From NCBI GenBank assembly GCA_032191485.1, contig JAVDOI010000012.1, positions 15,463,140 through 15,527,139 on the forward strand: a DNA stretch of 64,000 nt, written 5' to 3'. The notes below the pieces were generated by a model. It had not been told where the DNA came from. It was given only the letters and a program-made list of their open reading frames with translations, and made no database searches. Position numbers and translations under genes: made by a program. Below, piece after piece: positions 12,601-24,852 of the stretch (positions within the stretch are counted from its first letter, which is position 1; each line of letters begins with the position of its first letter). Source of the stretch: Leptoclinus maculatus. Lineage: Eukaryota > Chordata > Actinopteri > Perciformes > Stichaeidae.

Positions 12601-15600
12601 TTAAAACCCAAAGTTTTCATCCTGAAGAGGAATAATTACCTGTATTGTGTACTGATAAGCTCCAACCTTGGGCTGCCATGGAAATGTCAGAATACTGGGA
12701 CTAAGAACTATAGGGTTGTAGATTTCGACATCCTGTTCATTGTGGACCGGGTTGGCGAGTGCATGGATCCTTCCAGTCTGAAACAGAGCAGAGGCCAACG
12801 GGAAACGATCAAGAAAAAAAAAAGGGGGCAGGAAGTAAACGGAATAATGTCGCTCCAGCTCATTCAGACTGAAAAAGGTCAAAGCTCCAAGTAAACTCAC
12901 TTCATCCACAACAGCTTTAAGGGTTGCATCAATCAGAGTCAGGCCTTCTTTGAGCGCTTTGACACGATGATACGACCCATTCGGAGAAGACTCCAGGAGC
13001 TCCAGGTACTCGGAGGGGAAACCAGTGTCAATACGGACATTCTGCAGGAAATCAAACACGCAGGTTATTAAACTACCTTTGTAGGACTCGAGATAGAAGC
13101 AGCGCTTCAACTCAGGAGATATTTCTTAATGTCTGTCAAGATTTTGATTTGTTCATACTTCAATGGTGACAGTTCTCTCATCACAGTTTTGAAATATTAG
13201 CTAATAAAACTCGTAGGTTGACGAAGGAAGGCTCAAAGTGCACTAAATCTCCCTTTTCTAATGTCTCGCAGATGTGTTTCAGTTTCAAAGATGTTGGTTT
13301 CTGTTACCTGCAATTTATTAATGATCAAATGTGAAATGTTTGGATTTTATTGACCGCCTAACACAACGCTGGTCAGCGCGTGAGGCCAGACTTCATCTCA
13401 GATGAACAGTCATTTGACTTTCACGATCACGGTCAAATACAGCATGCATACAGATGTACAATTAAATGATTTAAAACACAACAGGGACTTAACTGAAGCA
13501 CACTTACATCAGACACGTGGATTTTGTTGCCGGATTTATCAAAGACTTCGATGAGGACATCGTAAGCTCTGCCTGTCTCCAGGACCCAGCTGTCTCCTGG
13601 ATGAATTTTGAAACCTAAAAGTGACAATTACAATGAAAACAGAGGTTAGCTACATCTTTTTAAACATTCACTATGAAATACTTCCATCAATGTTTTCAAT
13701 AGTCAGAGCCGGGAACAGACCTAGGTAGCCTGGTTCAACCACGTACAGAGTGCTGTTGGGCAGGCGAGACACTCCTTGCATCCGAAGGCCTAAGTAGATG
13801 CTGCTTAGGAAAGTTAGCATGGGAACATTGACAATGGCGGCTCTAAGCTTCTTGACTTTTGCCAAATGCAGAATACTTCTCTTAGTACTTCTCCACGTCC
13901 ACACAGATAAAAAACAAGATTTGGTAGTAAGTACAGGACATTATTCACATTATACTGCCCCTCCCAGTTTGTTTACTTCCGCTTCGAACGCAACTTTATT
14001 CGTTCTTACAGTTTAGCGCTTATAGCGTTGTAATCAATGAATGATATTTGGGAAAATGCAGCAGCTACACGGCTGCGATCGGATGGTTATACACTACCAC
14101 ATCCATCAGCAATCAGTGGCTGGGAGGACCACGTGGGAAAATTGCCTGAAATCACATCTAAGGACATTTTTAACTACCATGGAATGTCTCTTGGTATAGA
14201 TGGATCCTCTACAAGGAACCGAAGCGTATCGGTCGTCCCTCCAGTCGGACTCGGCATACGAAAACACACGTCAAGAGTGTTTTTGTTATTACTCTCACTG
14301 CCATAAAAAATGAAAATACGTTCAGCAAAGTAATCGCAGTTCCGCTCTAAAACGGAAGTAGGATTAAAAAATGAAGCAAAGAGGAAGCAGCCTGGTTCAG
14401 GCACAGAATAAGGTGAATAGCATCATAATAACAGCTACAGAGTGAGACTTGTCAGAAGGATACTCTTGTGATCCAGCACCACGTTGATGTGTCCAAGCTG
14501 AATTGCTGTAACTGTGGAGATGCTTTGATCCAGACTGGCCACAGCAACGTCTGGGTTTCCATTAGTGCCAATCGCGCTGTTCTGAACGTGCAGTTCATAC
14601 TGATCACACGGCATCGAGAGCTCTGGACAAACACAACGCGGGAATTAAACTGGTGCTCGAACGTTACCAGCTGCGAGTTGGCTTCAGAAACAGTGCAGTA
14701 GCTATCGTAAAAAGTCGAATAATGGATTTAACTCCTCAGGAAACCCGAGTCAGACCTGTGATCGTGCCCTGTCGTATCTTCAGGAGTTTGTATCGGATGG
14801 AAGTTCCCGCCAGCAAGTAGACGTCGTACGCAGGACTCAGCAGGATGTTCTCTAAAATCAAGAGTCTCACTTCTGCGGCGCCCACATCCTGTGGCACATT
14901 TACCATCGTTACAGAACAGCAGCGCTTCAACTTCCCGCCATAACAAAACCACAACACACTGCCTGCAGTGTTCAATAATATAAATATAGAAATCAAACGT
15001 ATACATTTTAAAAATGGCAAGTGGCTCTTGGTTATTTCTTCAATATTCTATATAATATTACTAAAAATAACCTTTTCTTTGTTGGACAACATCTTGTCGG
15101 GATAATTAGTCTTGATGAAAACAATGCTGACAACAGGCTACAAATGATTTGACAAGACAGAAATAAAACGTAACTGTCACCACTGCCGTGACATCATACA
15201 TAAGGAAGAATGCAATCTTTTGCTATTTTAGACGCCTGCTTGTCAGTACATAAGCTGTCACAGAGAGAGGGCACAAGCTAACTTATGACTGAATATTTAA
15301 ACAGTAAGACATGGATCTTTTGCTCACCTTATACAATGACTCTTCTATTTTGGCCTTCAATTTAGCGTGTCCTGTTTTCTGTCCCGATACCAAAATGATG
15401 TCGCCCTGTTTCCCAACACGCTCCATTTCAGATATGTGTCCAGGGGGTGTGTAGGTGGACTCTGAGAACTTAAGTACCCTTCAGTAGAGAAAAGAGACGC
15501 ATCAGGAAATACATTTAAGACTCAACTCAGTATGGCACCTTGCATCTGACCTCAAAAATGATTTGATTTCAGAGAAAGAGAAGCAAAGAAGTATCATCAC

Positions 15601-17999
15601 ACTACTTATCAGTGGAGTTTGAATGCAGTATTGAGACGGGGGGGGGGGAGCCTACCGTAATGAATTGTAAGAGTCAGAGAATCCATTCACATCTACATCT
15701 TTCACTAAGCTCCAGTCAAACACCAGACCAGCCAGGGTGCTGAAGGTGTTTCCTGCAACATGAAAAAGGAAAAAGAGTCAGACCTGCTGTTTCTTTAACT
15801 CACAACTTTAAATCCAAACACACGTGAGCTTTGGTGAGGAGCACAACACATTTGCATAGACCTTTCCACTTGTGCTATATGAACGAGGTCACTATACTTG
15901 AATGTATAATGGGTCGGGAGCACAATTGTCTGAGAGCTCCTGGCAGTCGAATTAGCTTGCAACGAAACCAAGAGGCATTTCATTACAGGATACTTGCCGT
16001 CCTTTTTGCAATCGACTCCATCTGAAGAATCCCAAATGCACTTTTGGGCCAAAGCAAACTAAAACACAACAACAGGCCCTGAAGCAATCATCAGAAAGAG
16101 TCAGGCTGTAGCTGCAGCTCATTAAACTAAGTGTGTCTGCCTTAAATGGAACCAGTCGGACAGAACTAACACAGCCACCTCACAGTAGCAGCCTGAGAAG
16201 GAAATGCAGCCTATAGCCGGCTCAGTCATTTCTCTGAGAAGTCTTTAGAGCAGCAGACATGGACGTGTGCCAACAGGAACACGGAGTAATGTTGCAGGTA
16301 CTGATGTACATTATTCTTAATAGCCTTAGGGCGATATCTATCAATGACACCAGCAGCATACAATGACAAGCACTTAGTCCTGTGAAGAGTCAGTACATGT
16401 CACCTTCAGAGTCCAGTGCATGGATTTTGAGTGCCAGTGGTGAGTCCTCGAGGTGCAGCTCTCTGGTGGTCGACACTATCTGGATATCACTGATGATGTC
16501 GACAATGGCGTCACACCGCAGTACATGTCCTGTAACTGCAAATGAACAGGGGGGGGACAAAGCATCATATACAGAGTACATACTGTACTACAATATTGTC
16601 ACCAATTGTCACCAATGTCGAGGCACAAAGCAGAACAATGTTTTATGGACATACTCTGATCTGGACAAGGCGACGGAGAGCGAGAGCTTTGAAGCGTCCT
16701 CTGCTTCGAGCACAACGCTCTACAGTTAACAGTCAAATTCAAATCTTGTGGCTCTTCTGGTCGGCTAAGTCGGCTGTTGCATGAGCGATAGTTTATATCA
16801 GATTACATTTTAGTTAACCTTAAACCGGTGGAGCGAGTTAGGCCACATTCAAAGTCAGCGATTGTGGTCTGAACGGATAGTCTTACTTTGTCTAGTTTAT
16901 TTAGTTTACAAAGAGACATTTAACATGTACGTGGACAGGTCAATGTGTCTGATTTTCCTGATTCCAAAGTAAATGCTAACAACTGTCATCGATGACTGGC
17001 CAACAGTGCCACAGATGACATCCAGCATTACACAATAGAGGAAGGAAGAATAAAAAAATGTGTTGTGCAACAGAATGACCATTAGACTAGCTACTCTGAA
17101 GGGAACATATCACACCGTGTACTTAAATGTTATACCCTACATACTGTACCACGTTCGTTGGCTTTACCTACAGTACTACTAGCTTTTATTAATCCTTTAT
17201 GTATTCTTGTAAAACACTTAACAGACTCGGCGTATGTGATACTGATAAGCACGCTTCCTCGTGGCCTTCATTTTCATCTCAACTACACACCTGCAAAGTA
17301 AAACGTACAACTGGACCAAATATGCACACATTCATTTCCTAACTCTTGAGGTAGCTACTTGTGTTTACTAAGCAACCATGTATTTACCAACATCTTCGGC
17401 CAGAATGATGCTGGTCAGTCTGGTGGGATGGGTGGAGAGAGCCTGGAGAACAGCTCTCCGGGAGCAGCCTCTGCCGCTCTCTTCATCCACAGCCTGGATG
17501 CTGGCTACCTCTGGTCTAGTGGAAGACCTGGATGAATATGACCAGAACAAATATATATATATATATATAGGTTATGCAAATAAGTGGAGTAGCAGTATAG
17601 CTCTTGGAGGGTTTCAGCTTTACTGTAAACATGCAAGTGTTAAAAGGTGAACACAAGAACAGCCAAGAGAAAGAAATCCAGGGTTAAGTTGTTTTGAGCC
17701 ATGAACTGTGTAGTAACGTTATACTGTTTAAGAGTGCCATGTGGCCTCACATGCCCCGTGTAACATGACACTACTCCACAAAGCATGGCCTCAGCTCACC
17801 CTCAGACTCCTCGGCTTTATTCTACTCACCATCTGTAGCAACCTTCAGTAGTTTCCAACGTGAAGTTAATTCTTGTACTTCTGGCGAGCGGTAGCAACAC
17901 TTTGGGAATATTTAGTTTCGAGGAGCAGTTAACTTGAATAACGGTTATTATTATTAATAACAGCAAAGCCAACAACGCTGATAGTTTTAGCGATACCAT
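624..17999 (-). CDS. nup210: Nuclear pore membrane glycoprotein 210 (gp210), 5' 31 coding exons; 3' end off window
   Basis: NUP210 is a single-pass glycoprotein of the nuclear pore membrane with a very large luminal domain of Ig-like repeats. Coding exons in transcript order: 17999-17830, 17527-17388, 16535-16404, 15752-15656, 15478-15328, 14888-14756, 14622-14464, 13789-13721, 13614-13508, 13041-12901, 12777-12640, 12440-12285, 11076-10878, 10030-9885, 8919-8701, 8507-8334, 7707-7515, 7259-7153, 6720-6616, 6209-6108, 5078-4950, 4756-4629, 4520-4385, 4288-4226, 3697-3518, 3432-3352, 3248-3117, 2864-2706, 2372-2281, 2164-1990, 799-624. Every junction is GT–AG and the phases join into one open frame of 4,289 nt. 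Translated landmarks match the family as I recall it: RCDAIVDIISDIQIVSTTREL, AEVRLLILENILLSPAYDVY, RLPNSTLYVVEPGYLG, SILTFPWQPKVGAYQYTI, PFSFGNAVPGLTFTW. The start is the first in-frame ATG and is followed by a hydrophobic signal (residues 1 to about 26). The C-terminal luminal part, membrane helix and tail are missing because the window ends inside an intron. Confidence 0.95.
1388..1586. repeat. Two adjacent perfect hairpins in a nup210 intron
   Basis: Arm 1388-1402 is the exact reverse complement of 1433-1447 (15 bp, 30-bp loop). A second perfect inverted repeat, 13 bp, pairs 1529-1541 with 1574-1586 (32-bp loop). Both lie in the nup210 intron between the exons at 799 and 1990. They look like remnants of foldback or MITE-type DNA. 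I cannot name the family. Confidence 0.6.
3971..4108. repeat. Perfect 69-bp tandem duplication in a nup210 intron
   Basis: Positions 3971-4039 are repeated immediately as 4040-4108 with no difference seen. The unit is 69 bp (23 codons) and lies in the intron between the exons ending at 4226 and starting at 3697. Two identical copies imply a recent duplication. It creates a repeated open frame on the minus strand, but it is flanked by the accepted splice sites and is not coding. Confidence 0.9.
5624..5695 (+). repeat. Interspersed repeat tail (fish SINE/LINE-like)
   Basis: The segment reads 'tgtaaagccccttgagg' followed by 'gtgatattgggcaatataa' and 'ataaaattgact'. I recall this as a very common 3' tail of interspersed repeats in teleost genomes. 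It lies in the 1-kb nup210 intron between 5079 and 6107. Family assignment is from memory. Confidence 0.5.
10523..10539. repeat. Poly-C tract (17 C)
   Basis: An uninterrupted run of 17 C lies in the nup210 intron between the exons at 10030 and 10878. It is a simple homopolymer, prone to length variation and sequencing error. Confidence 0.9.
14037..14306 (+). pseudogene. Possible fragment of a transposon-derived ORF inside a nup210 intron
   Basis: An 89-codon plus-strand frame, antisense to nup210, lies in the intron between the exons at 13789 and 14464. Its centre, SGWEDHVGKLPEITSKDIFNY, resembles from memory an N-terminal motif of fish transposon-derived proteins (W....LP.IT..DIY.Y) found with SWIM or YqaJ nuclease domains. 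No splice signals or further domain are visible, so at best it is a fragment carried by a non-autonomous element. It could also be a chance frame. Confidence 0.3.
17550..17569. repeat. (AT)n microsatellite in nup210 intron 1
   Basis: About ten AT units start 23 bp upstream (in transcript terms) of the acceptor of nup210 exon 2. The tract is intronic. Confidence 0.85.
17830..17999 (-). CDS. nup210: nup210 first coding exon with signal peptide
   Basis: The exon encodes a start methionine, a leucine/isoleucine-rich signal sequence (about residues 4–22), a Cys-Ser-Ser cleavage region, and the mature N-terminus KLNIPKVLLPLARSTRINFT. That segment closely matches the start of mature vertebrate gp210 and includes an NFT glycosylation sequon. 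The ATG has G at -3 and G at +4, a good Kozak context. The exon ends in phase 2 at AGATG|GTGAG and joins exon 2 to give CYRWSSTRPEVAS. Confidence 0.93.
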
Positions 18000-18520
18000 T
18001 TCGGTTTCATGAGATAAGCGGAGATTTATTTGGCAGCGATTCTAACGGTCGAATGAATGAATGAACGCTCAGTTTATCTACTAGCTAAACTTCTTCCTCC
18101 GTCATATTAAGTACGATATTAGTGCAGTAGTTGTGTGGCTCTGAGACAGCTAACATCGCTACTGTAGCTATTTCAAACACACGCCGTTGGCTTCCTGCTC
18201 AGTTTCAGTTTGTGTCAGTTGATAACGCACATGACGATAACAGTTAAGCTAACGTTACAATGTCCCTCAGTCCTCCCAATTCAGCTCCTTCCGCTGTGTT
18301 CATCCACGAAGAAACAAACAGCGACAGTTATTGCAAGTCCCCACGTTTTATATTACTGTAAACAGTTAGCAAACAATAACTTCAATACATATACACATAC
18401 AAATACCCGCCATTAACAATAATTGGACTTTCAGTGGGCATGCCGGGAGTGGGTGAACGTCATAGACAGGAGTGAGCAACGCGGTGGCTGACGCTCTTTC
18501 TTAAAGGTACAGTGTGGGGT
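18000..18520 (-). promoter_or_regulatory. Presumed nup210 promoter and 5' UTR region
   Basis: This is the stretch directly upstream of the nup210 start codon. I see no clear TATA box and cannot place the transcription start. A short upstream ATG at 18010-18008 opens a 7-codon frame that ends at 17987, past the nup210 ATG and in another frame. Its Kozak context is weak (C at -3). A known type of repeat begins near 18505. Assignment as a promoter is by position only. Confidence 0.4.
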
Positions 18521-18900
18521 TTTTACAATCAGAATCAGAACCGTTTATTTGCTATGGTATGTTGCACATACAAGGAATTTGACATGGTGGGCAGTGCATA
18601 ACATTAAACAATCAACAACAATCAACACAGCGCAAAAAAATAGAAACATATTCAAATTTACAATAAAATATAAAATATAGTGCACAAACAAACAAACAGA
18701 TAACAGTACTATAAACAAGTATAATGTAAGTGTAATGTTTCTTTCGACAACTGATTTGAATTTAACTGGATTACCAAATAGTCCAGAAAAGCGCACGCCA
18801 GAGGAAAGCCCCTTGTTTAAAGTGTGTTTGGTTTGTGGTGATTTAATTAATTGCACATTTGTTTTTTGTGAATATGCACCGATAAACTACAAAATTGACT
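18500..18900. repeat. Interspersed repeat, 'aatcagaatcagaa' type
   Basis: The segment opens with 'ttaaaggtacagtgtggg', then 'caatcagaatcagaaccgtt' and 'acatacaaggaatttgacat'. I recall this as a widespread teleost repeat. The end near 18,900 is approximate. It lies just upstream of the nup210 promoter side. Confidence 0.55.
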
Positions 18901-21900
18901 GAAATTATGTGAAATTAAATTAATATTTTTCATTATTTAAATCAATGTTGGGCTTTTCGTTTTACATGATGATGACATGATATGCAGGCCACACAACGTG
19001 ATTGTGGTTGTGATCCCCAGATACTGTCAAGCAGCATCTGCTGGCACACCAAGGTCATCCATTTATCCATCCTTTATCTTTACGGCTTAGCAGGATATTC
19101 CAGACGTCTCGCTCTCTCTCCTGCAGAGTTTTCTAGCTCCTCCTGGGGAACCCTGAGGCCACCACCTAGATCAGCAACTTTAAATGCCACTTACAGCCCT
19201 GTCGAAGCAATGCCAGTTAGTACACATATATAATCCAATTCAACACAAAAGCCCTTTTAAATGTATCCAATAAGCTTAATGTGAAGTTTCTATTGACTCT
19301 GTGTCAAAGACATGTGCGTTCATTTCTAATGTAGAATTCAAGGTTCTTGTAGTGGTTGTATATTGAGAGTCTGGAGTGGTGGATACACTTTTTAACACCA
19401 TAATGCAATCAAATACGACACCAGCATCAATGGTTGACGAATGATCATGGAGTTGAACAAACACGGGAAAAGAAAAAGAGTTTTTGTTTGTTAACTTTAA
19501 CTGTTTGTTTAACACTCAGCCAATAGATCTACCTGTCCGTCAACTCTTGCCACGTAAGATAAATGAAAGCCATTAGGAAATCAAACATTAGCCTGCCTTT
19601 CTTCACAAGAAATGTCCGCTCTGCATTGTGAATGAATAATAAGTGCACGCCATTTAGACGTTGGCTGCCACAAGTATTTGAATAGGTCTTGTATAGTATG
19701 ATTGATTTTGTGTTGCTTTATATTAAACTAGATATCAATCTGAATAAGCAGAACAGGACAGACCAGCATGAACGTCTGGCTGCCAATCATTCTTGCATTT
19801 TATTTTTTAGATGCACCCACACAGTCTGGCTGTCTGGCTCTGAACATGCAATGTACACCCTTTCACCTCTAGGTGTCACTGACAGCTATACTAGTATATT
19901 ATTTTCTACCAGGCATGGATGACAGCAAGGAGTAGGGGGACAAGTTCATTATATGAGATATGGGTGAAAAAGGGAAATACCATTAGTGTCCTTTAAACAA
20001 TGCAACATTTAACAAAATAACACTGGTTGAAAAGACTATGTCTGAAAAAAAAGTGCAAAATGTTTGACAGTGTAATCAAGAGCCAAACTCTAAGAACATC
20101 TAAAAACCAAATTCCCCCTTCGTCTGTTTGTGTGTGAGATCATTTTCTGGCGTTAAAATTGGTCGTGAGATGGAACAGGAATTGTTACCAGAATGTTGAT
20201 TATGCATTCTGAGTTCAGTTGGCTGCATTCTTTTTGATCCATCCCCTCATCGGCTTTGAAGTTACTGTAGCAGTGCCCCTCCTGGTTTGTGCCTCTTGTT
20301 TTTATAGACACAGAGAGATGCACAGCCTGATTAGCAAACACACTGTGGTAATGCTGCGTTGTGCCAAAGGTGACATATTGTTTGAGTCAGAGTGCGTTAG
20401 CCATGAAAGCACGTCACTAACTGGTGCTTTGTTCCAATTGTCTTTAGTTACAACTGCAGCAACCTAAACATATGATATACTGAACTGTATATTCAAAGTG
20501 TAAAGCAGCATGGTCTAAAAGTGACAGCCGCTCCAACTTAGTTCGACTTCCTCGGGGCTATTTTGGGTTGAAGTAAAATGACGTATCTTTCCTCAGTACA
20601 ATGATGGCAGTTGAGAATGAAACCCGAGAAGACAGCACAACTTTCATTCATTTTGGCAAAGCCGCTCCATGTGGGCTTCGGTCCGACATTTATTTTCACC
20701 TTTTGCACCCGATCCATGGGCAGTGCACGTACAATTGATGTCAGGAGTGAATGATGTAATGTCTGAGAACATGGAAAACAATACCTGAACGTCACGCTCT
20801 GTGTCTCTAGCTCTGCACATGGAGGCCCATGTCTAGACAACACAAAGTGCAGCACCAGACTGAACTCATTCAAAGGGAAGGAGTTATTGTAGTGTAGAGT
20901 TGTTTCTGGGCCTTGGATGGATCTTAATGTGATTTCATATAAATCAAAATCTGACAGGCATGAAGTTCAGCAACCGTTAACTGTATCCGATAAAAAAGGG
21001 GGAAGTTCTCAAATGGTTGGAAATAATTATCTTTAATGTGTTTTCAGTGAGTTAAACATTCAGAAGCTTTAAAACTTATACTGATAGTTTCCAATGCATA
21101 TAATGGCCACCCACTTTTATATTGGGCAATGGTGCTGCATTATATACCACACCTGAAACCATCAAAGACTTTCACCTCTACAAAAAAGCATGCAGCTATA
21201 CCCCCCATATGTTGCACATCAAATATTTCTCCTCTGTCACAAATGGCTGCAGCTGCTTTAAAATTCCGCTCAAGTGTCTCGTCATCTGGCATGCATCAGT
21301 AGTCACGTCCTTCCTGGTGTGAAGTCGGGAACTTTTCTTGGCCACCATGCTTCGCTTGGTCCAAACAAGTGGTTGCAGAGAGGCAATGGCGCTTACTTTA
21401 ACTCGTAGTCAATGGCAGTGTTCTCAGCTGGTGCCACCAGAAATGTACTCGGCTGTGGGGGGGGGGGGGGGGGGGGGGGGGGGTCACTGCTTCAAATAGT
21501 TTTGGAAGTACACAGCTTCACCAACTGTAGGTGTGAGGTGCAGTAAAAGCAGCCTGCAGGGAGGCATAACATAAGGTGTTGCTATCCAGTGAAATCAGCT
21601 TTTGCCTCTGGGAGCAATTTTTGTGCGTTCCAAAGATTTTGAAAAAATGTCAAGGAGGCGGGACTAGCTCCAATGATAACCACTGTACAACTCTGTGTGT
21701 GATAAGACTGCGGATGTCCAGAGGGTCTTGCTTGACTCTGCAGTTTTTCTCAGCAATCTCCATGTTATTTTTTGCATCAATTATAAGGAAATAAATATTA
21801 ACATCTTACACCTTTTCACTTTCAGATCATCCTGGACTCGGGCAGTTCTACAGAGCTGTGCTTTTATTGTCGAATCCCTTTACACAGTCTTTACTACGTG

Positions 21901-24710
21901 CTGTAAATTCCCTTGCCATTTCCATGGTGTGGGCTTTAGGGGGATGTAGCTGAGTGGGTTTGCACTTGCAGCTCTCTGCATTCATGATCACGGACAATGG
22001 AGGTGTAATCTTGCCAAAGTGCTTCCACGTGCCCGACATTTAATGCACAAACTATTTTTTTATTCATAACCTAAATAGATTTATTCCTCATTTAAATTCA
22101 CATCAAGCCAAATTATATTAGAAAATAGCCCACTTGAGACTAGTTTATGACATTAGATGGTTTGAACTACCTCTTAACATGCATGTTATTGATATCACAG
22201 CACGTTTAAATGCATTAAATGTTCAATGAAGAAGTAAAACGGAGCTGAGACCACATGCTGCTGTATGCTGTGGTGCAGACATGCCATTTAACTACAGCCT
22301 GGAAAGTCTTTACAAGACACAGGTGGGGAGTCACTTTCGCCACATTACATTTAGCTCCTAATTTCTCGTGGTGTAGCCCCCCCCCGCAGAGCCACAGTGC
22401 CCTTTCTTTGCTGGTTCACTTTAAAGACTTCCTCTCTTCACTTCATCTTAGACCTGCATAAGCGTGTCGATGGAGAACATGTTTGAGAAGCTACAACACT
22501 AATTGTTCATTTACCACATGTGACATTAGAAGATCAAGAATAACCTGACACTATGTGCGTACTTGTTTCTGGTATTCTTGCGTAATTCCTACCTAATTCT
22601 GTAATGGGATGATCTATCAATTCAGATCACCCCACACACTAAAGCTCTCTGGCCTAAGGTTACAACAAACACTACGAGGCTCGACCCACCTGTTTAAACA
22701 AAAGCAGAAGATCAGGACGATGTATCACACAATGGACAGATAACATTAACTGCTGCTGCATTAGGGGGCCCAAGTAGACAATGATGTCACCGCCACTGGC
22801 ATCAGCTTCAATGAAAACCCCGAAGAATATTAAAGCTATCGTCAGAAGAACTGAGGCAACAGTGACTTCACTCTCCTCGGAGAACAAATGATAAACACGA
22901 CGTATTAAACTTTAAACTTTAATTCAATATTCATGTGAAACGGACAAAGTGCCCATTAGGCTACATCATTACGAGGCAGGGTTGCATTCAGTGGGCTTTG
23001 GCAATTAGTAGTGGCATAAGTCACCATTCAAACATGCATGAATGAGAAATTACAACAGTGCGGGGTGCAATTACCTTCTCCCAAATCAGTGCGTGTCAGA
23101 TGACATTATCTCGCAGGCTGAGAGACATTACTGGACTGAGGCTTTCCGGCCCCAGAAGAGTGAGGAGAGGTCAACTACTGTGGGAGGAACAGGTCATTTG
23201 GTCCCTGACTGTGACATGATGACATCTCTCTGGAGTCAGGGGGGCCTCAAATGTTCTAAAGACGTGAGGCATTTAGGGATTAATTTCTGTTCAACCAACA
23301 GGTTTTTTGTTACGGAGATGATTTATTTTCATGTTGAAAGTGAACAATGAAAGCGATGTTGGCAGGAGGGATAATTTACTTCTGAAGTAGTATTTGGAAG
23401 AAAACAGGACAATCTATTGCGACAGGCATGTCACCGCAGGTGGCCATGGGCAAATATGTGTTATGTAACCGTGTACTATATCTGTAGAATAAAGTAAAAT
23501 TTGGTTTCCTTTGATGGTGTATTTACTTGCCTACTATTCTGAGGGTCAGGTTGGTTGTGTTTTAGGCTCCACATCAGGATGGGGCTGCACAGAAGAGTGA
23601 TAACAGCTCTCCTGGGGACACTGAGCTCATGTGTCCAGGTTGTCAATGAGCATATGAGCGGGTCGATTGGGAACTGAACACGTGACTCTTGTAGGGGTAA
23701 CACTGACTGTGGTAACAGTGGAAAAATCAGTACATCTGTTGTTGAATGTGTATAAATATATATGTGATCACATAGACTTGGAGTGGTTATATACGTCCGT
23801 TCAATCCATGCGCTAATCACAAGTCACAACGGTACAAAAAGGAGAGTCATTCTTAACCTGAATTGTGAATTAGATGATAACACGTTACTCAATCGGGAGA
23901 GACGTTCATGAGCATCTAGGGGGTCTTCAAAGTGTGTGACTGGTGCAGCTGTGCATGCATTTGATTCTAATGAACAGAGAAAACTAATAATAGGGCCACT
24001 GACTCATCTCTGTCACTGATTAGTCAAGGGAGACCCCCGAGACAAAGTCATCAATGGCCCCAGTACCCCGTGTGCCTGATCAGTCAATTCACGAGGCAGC
24101 TTTTGTCTATATTTATTCTCACTCGTGACTCAGTGATCCTGAAGATCAAACCAAGAGAAAACTGGATGAAATGTCAAAAAGATAAAATTCACTGCAGTCT
24201 TTTTAGGACAGACCCTTGTGCCATGCAGCATATCACATTCCAGTAATTACAGCTAATACAATTAGCCTATCCAAAAAGCTCTCCTGACAAAGATCCCAAA
24301 CATCATGTGATGTTTGTATGAGCTTGATGTTTTTATCAGCTTGGCTTCAGGAGTAAAGTGCATATCAGTCAATAATTTGGCACCTAATTGGAAGCTGTGT
24401 ATCTATACTGAGGTTAAACAACAATATTTGTGAACATGCACAAATGTACATAAACGTTACAATTATGTCACTTGAATGGCATTGTAACATAATTACAAGA
24501 TTATATTACCAGAGAGGCACCATTATTTCTTCTGATCATGATATTCTTCTTCACAGCTATTAACTTTGAGATCATGACAATTATAGTGACGACACAATTT
24601 CCACTGGCTCCCTCCATGTTAAGTAATTTCTCGTATTTCGTATGATTGTTGATGCAGAAAATGAGAACAGAAGTATTTTCGAAAGTTGGAAATAATTCTA
24701 TGGAAGTTTG
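18900..24710. other. Intergenic DNA between nup210 and fbln2
   Basis: I looked on both strands for multi-exon coding signals, including HDAC11, which I recall between NUP210 and FBLN2 in human. I found none. The only open frames are short and have atypical composition. The region has AT-rich unique-looking DNA, a 27-G homopolymer at 21457, and a repeat-like segment near 19050-19170. Confidence 0.5.
21457..21483. repeat. 27-base poly-G tract
   Basis: This is an uninterrupted run of 27 G on the plus strand, the longest homopolymer in the window. Such a run can form G-quadruplexes. Its exact length in the assembly is uncertain because G homopolymers are error-prone. Confidence 0.9.
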
Positions 24711-24713
24711 TCC

Positions 24714-24852
24714 CGCCCTCCCCCCCTCCCCACACACACACACACAAAAGGGGGGAAGGAGGGCGCTCCCAGCCTCCAAAGTCGGAGTCAGGGCACAAAC
24801 TTAACGCACAAGTTTCCTTTAGGAGCACAGCAGCGCCGCAAGGTCAGAGACG
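24714..24852 (+). promoter_or_regulatory. Candidate fbln2 promoter and untranslated first exon
   Basis: A GC-rich island in AT-rich DNA contains C-rich and G-rich blocks (24714-24727 and 24750-24765) that flank a short CA repeat. A sequence ending GACGCAAG|GTAGGC follows, a good 5' splice site at 24852|24853. An acceptor TACTTTCACAG at 27011 precedes the fbln2 start codon. Joining the two would give a spliced 5' leader. This is inference from position and splice consensus; no transcript evidence is available. Confidence 0.3.

Noticed and set aside
22672..22887. 71-codon minus-strand frame with a hydrophobic start
   Set aside because: The hydrophobic stretch alone is not enough; no acceptor or donor fits and no related exon was found.
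23042..23350. 102-codon plus-strand frame in the intergenic region
   Set aside because: No family resemblance, and I could not link it to other exons.
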